A stretch of 6,547 nucleotides of DNA. Origin: Bacteroidota bacterium (lineage in GTDB: Bacteria > Bacteroidota > Bacteroidia > Bacteroidales > JAAYUG01). The notes beneath the pieces are model-generated. The model saw only the letters and a program-made list of their open reading frames with translations, did not search any database and was not told the DNA's origin. The stretch lies in NCBI GenBank assembly GCA_021812865.1, contig JAKAMP010000170.1, positions 1 through 6,547 of the forward strand. The letters run 5' to 3'. A program made the translations under genes and the position numbers. Shown here piece after piece: positions 6,258-6,547 of this stretch (positions are counted from its first letter, which is position 1; every line of letters begins with the position of its first letter).

Positions 6258-6547
6258 ATGAACCCGACAATAGCTCTTGCCGGTAATGCGGGGCCAGATG
6301 TACGCTCAGACTGCCAGGTGCAGCTTGAGATTAGGAACTCCGGGGGACTGGATGTTGTCATTGAAAGCAAGGTCAAAGCCCTGTATGGAGAATCTATCCG
6401 TGAAACCTGCCTGGAGGTATTACATTTTTTTGAGATAGGGCATGCGGCGCTGAAGATCACCGATAACGGAGCGCTTCCTTTTGTCATTGCCGCAAGGGTA
6501 GAAGCGGCCCTCGCTTCACTGATGCCAATCAGTAAAGAATTCTGGAT
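6258..6547 (+). CDS. citD: Citrate lyase acyl-carrier (CitD-like) protein, open at window edge
   Basis: The frame runs from the ATG at 6258 through 96 complete codons to the edge without a stop. Residues 31-86 match the CitD/MdcD acyl-carrier family: VIESKVKALYG followed by SIR (cf. SSVxxxFGxxIR), then DNGAL at 69-73 and ARVEAAL at 79-85. In citrate lyase the gamma subunit carries a phosphoribosyl-dephospho-CoA group on a serine near the N-terminus and shuttles acetyl/citryl groups between the alpha and beta subunits in the cytoplasm. Here the corresponding loop (AGNAGPDVRSDCQV, residues 8-21) is longer than the E. coli AGTLESGD loop; S17 is the likely attachment site by alignment. E. coli CitD has 98 residues, and this frame is still open at 96, so either it stops just outside or it continues into a larger protein such as a CitE-type lyase. 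No Shine-Dalgarno sequence; its own promoter is predicted at 6227. A related carrier such as malonate decarboxylase delta is the alternative. Confidence 0.8.
   Translation, partial: MNPTIALAGNAGPDVRSDCQVQLEIRNSGGLDVVIESKVKALYGESIRETCLEVLHFFEIGHAALKITDNGALPFVIAARVEAALASLMPISKEFW

Noticed and set aside
6245..6487. 80-residue minus-strand open frame opposite the citD-like gene
   Set aside because: The plus-strand frame shows clear CitD family motifs over the same bases; the minus frame shows none.

Overview
The window looks like a chromosomal segment from a member of the Bacteroidota (Bacteroidetes). Four things point there. The protein families match: a Tricorn-type protease with an N-terminal signal peptide, a NagZ-like GH3 domain fused to a serine beta-lactamase-like domain, and a methylmalonyl-CoA epimerase. 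No gene start has a Shine-Dalgarno sequence. Leaders are short and A/T-rich. Exact matches to the Bacteroidota -7 promoter element TAnnTTTG lie upstream of two genes. Base composition looks moderate and even, and I saw no island, phage, insertion sequence, CRISPR array or RNA gene.

Layout. (1) 1-2341, minus strand: N-terminal 780 residues of a secreted Tricorn-like protease, cut by the left edge before its PDZ and catalytic serine regions. The frame is open throughout. (2) 2342-2505: divergent promoter region. (3) 2506-5613, plus strand: a 1035-residue exported two-enzyme fusion, with a GH3 beta-N-acetylhexosaminidase in front and a class C beta-lactamase/esterase-like domain behind. (4) 5655-6059, plus: methylmalonyl-CoA epimerase, 41 bases downstream and probably on the same transcript. 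(5) 6060-6257: a noncoding spacer with an inverted repeat, a good -7 promoter element and a 10-base palindrome. (6) 6258 to the right edge, plus: start of a citrate lyase acyl-carrier (CitD-like) protein, open at the edge.

The first two large genes are envelope or periplasmic degradative enzymes: peptide breakdown by Tricorn, and peptidoglycan muropeptide or other glycan turnover by the fusion. The last two belong to cytoplasmic acyl-CoA and C4/C6 acid metabolism: methylmalonyl-CoA/propionate interconversion and a citrate-lyase-type carrier. I see no clear multi-gene novel system. The points most worth a second look are the altered catalytic motifs and large insertion in the beta-lactamase-like domain, the unusual prosthetic-group loop of the CitD-like protein, and the possible operator next to its promoter.
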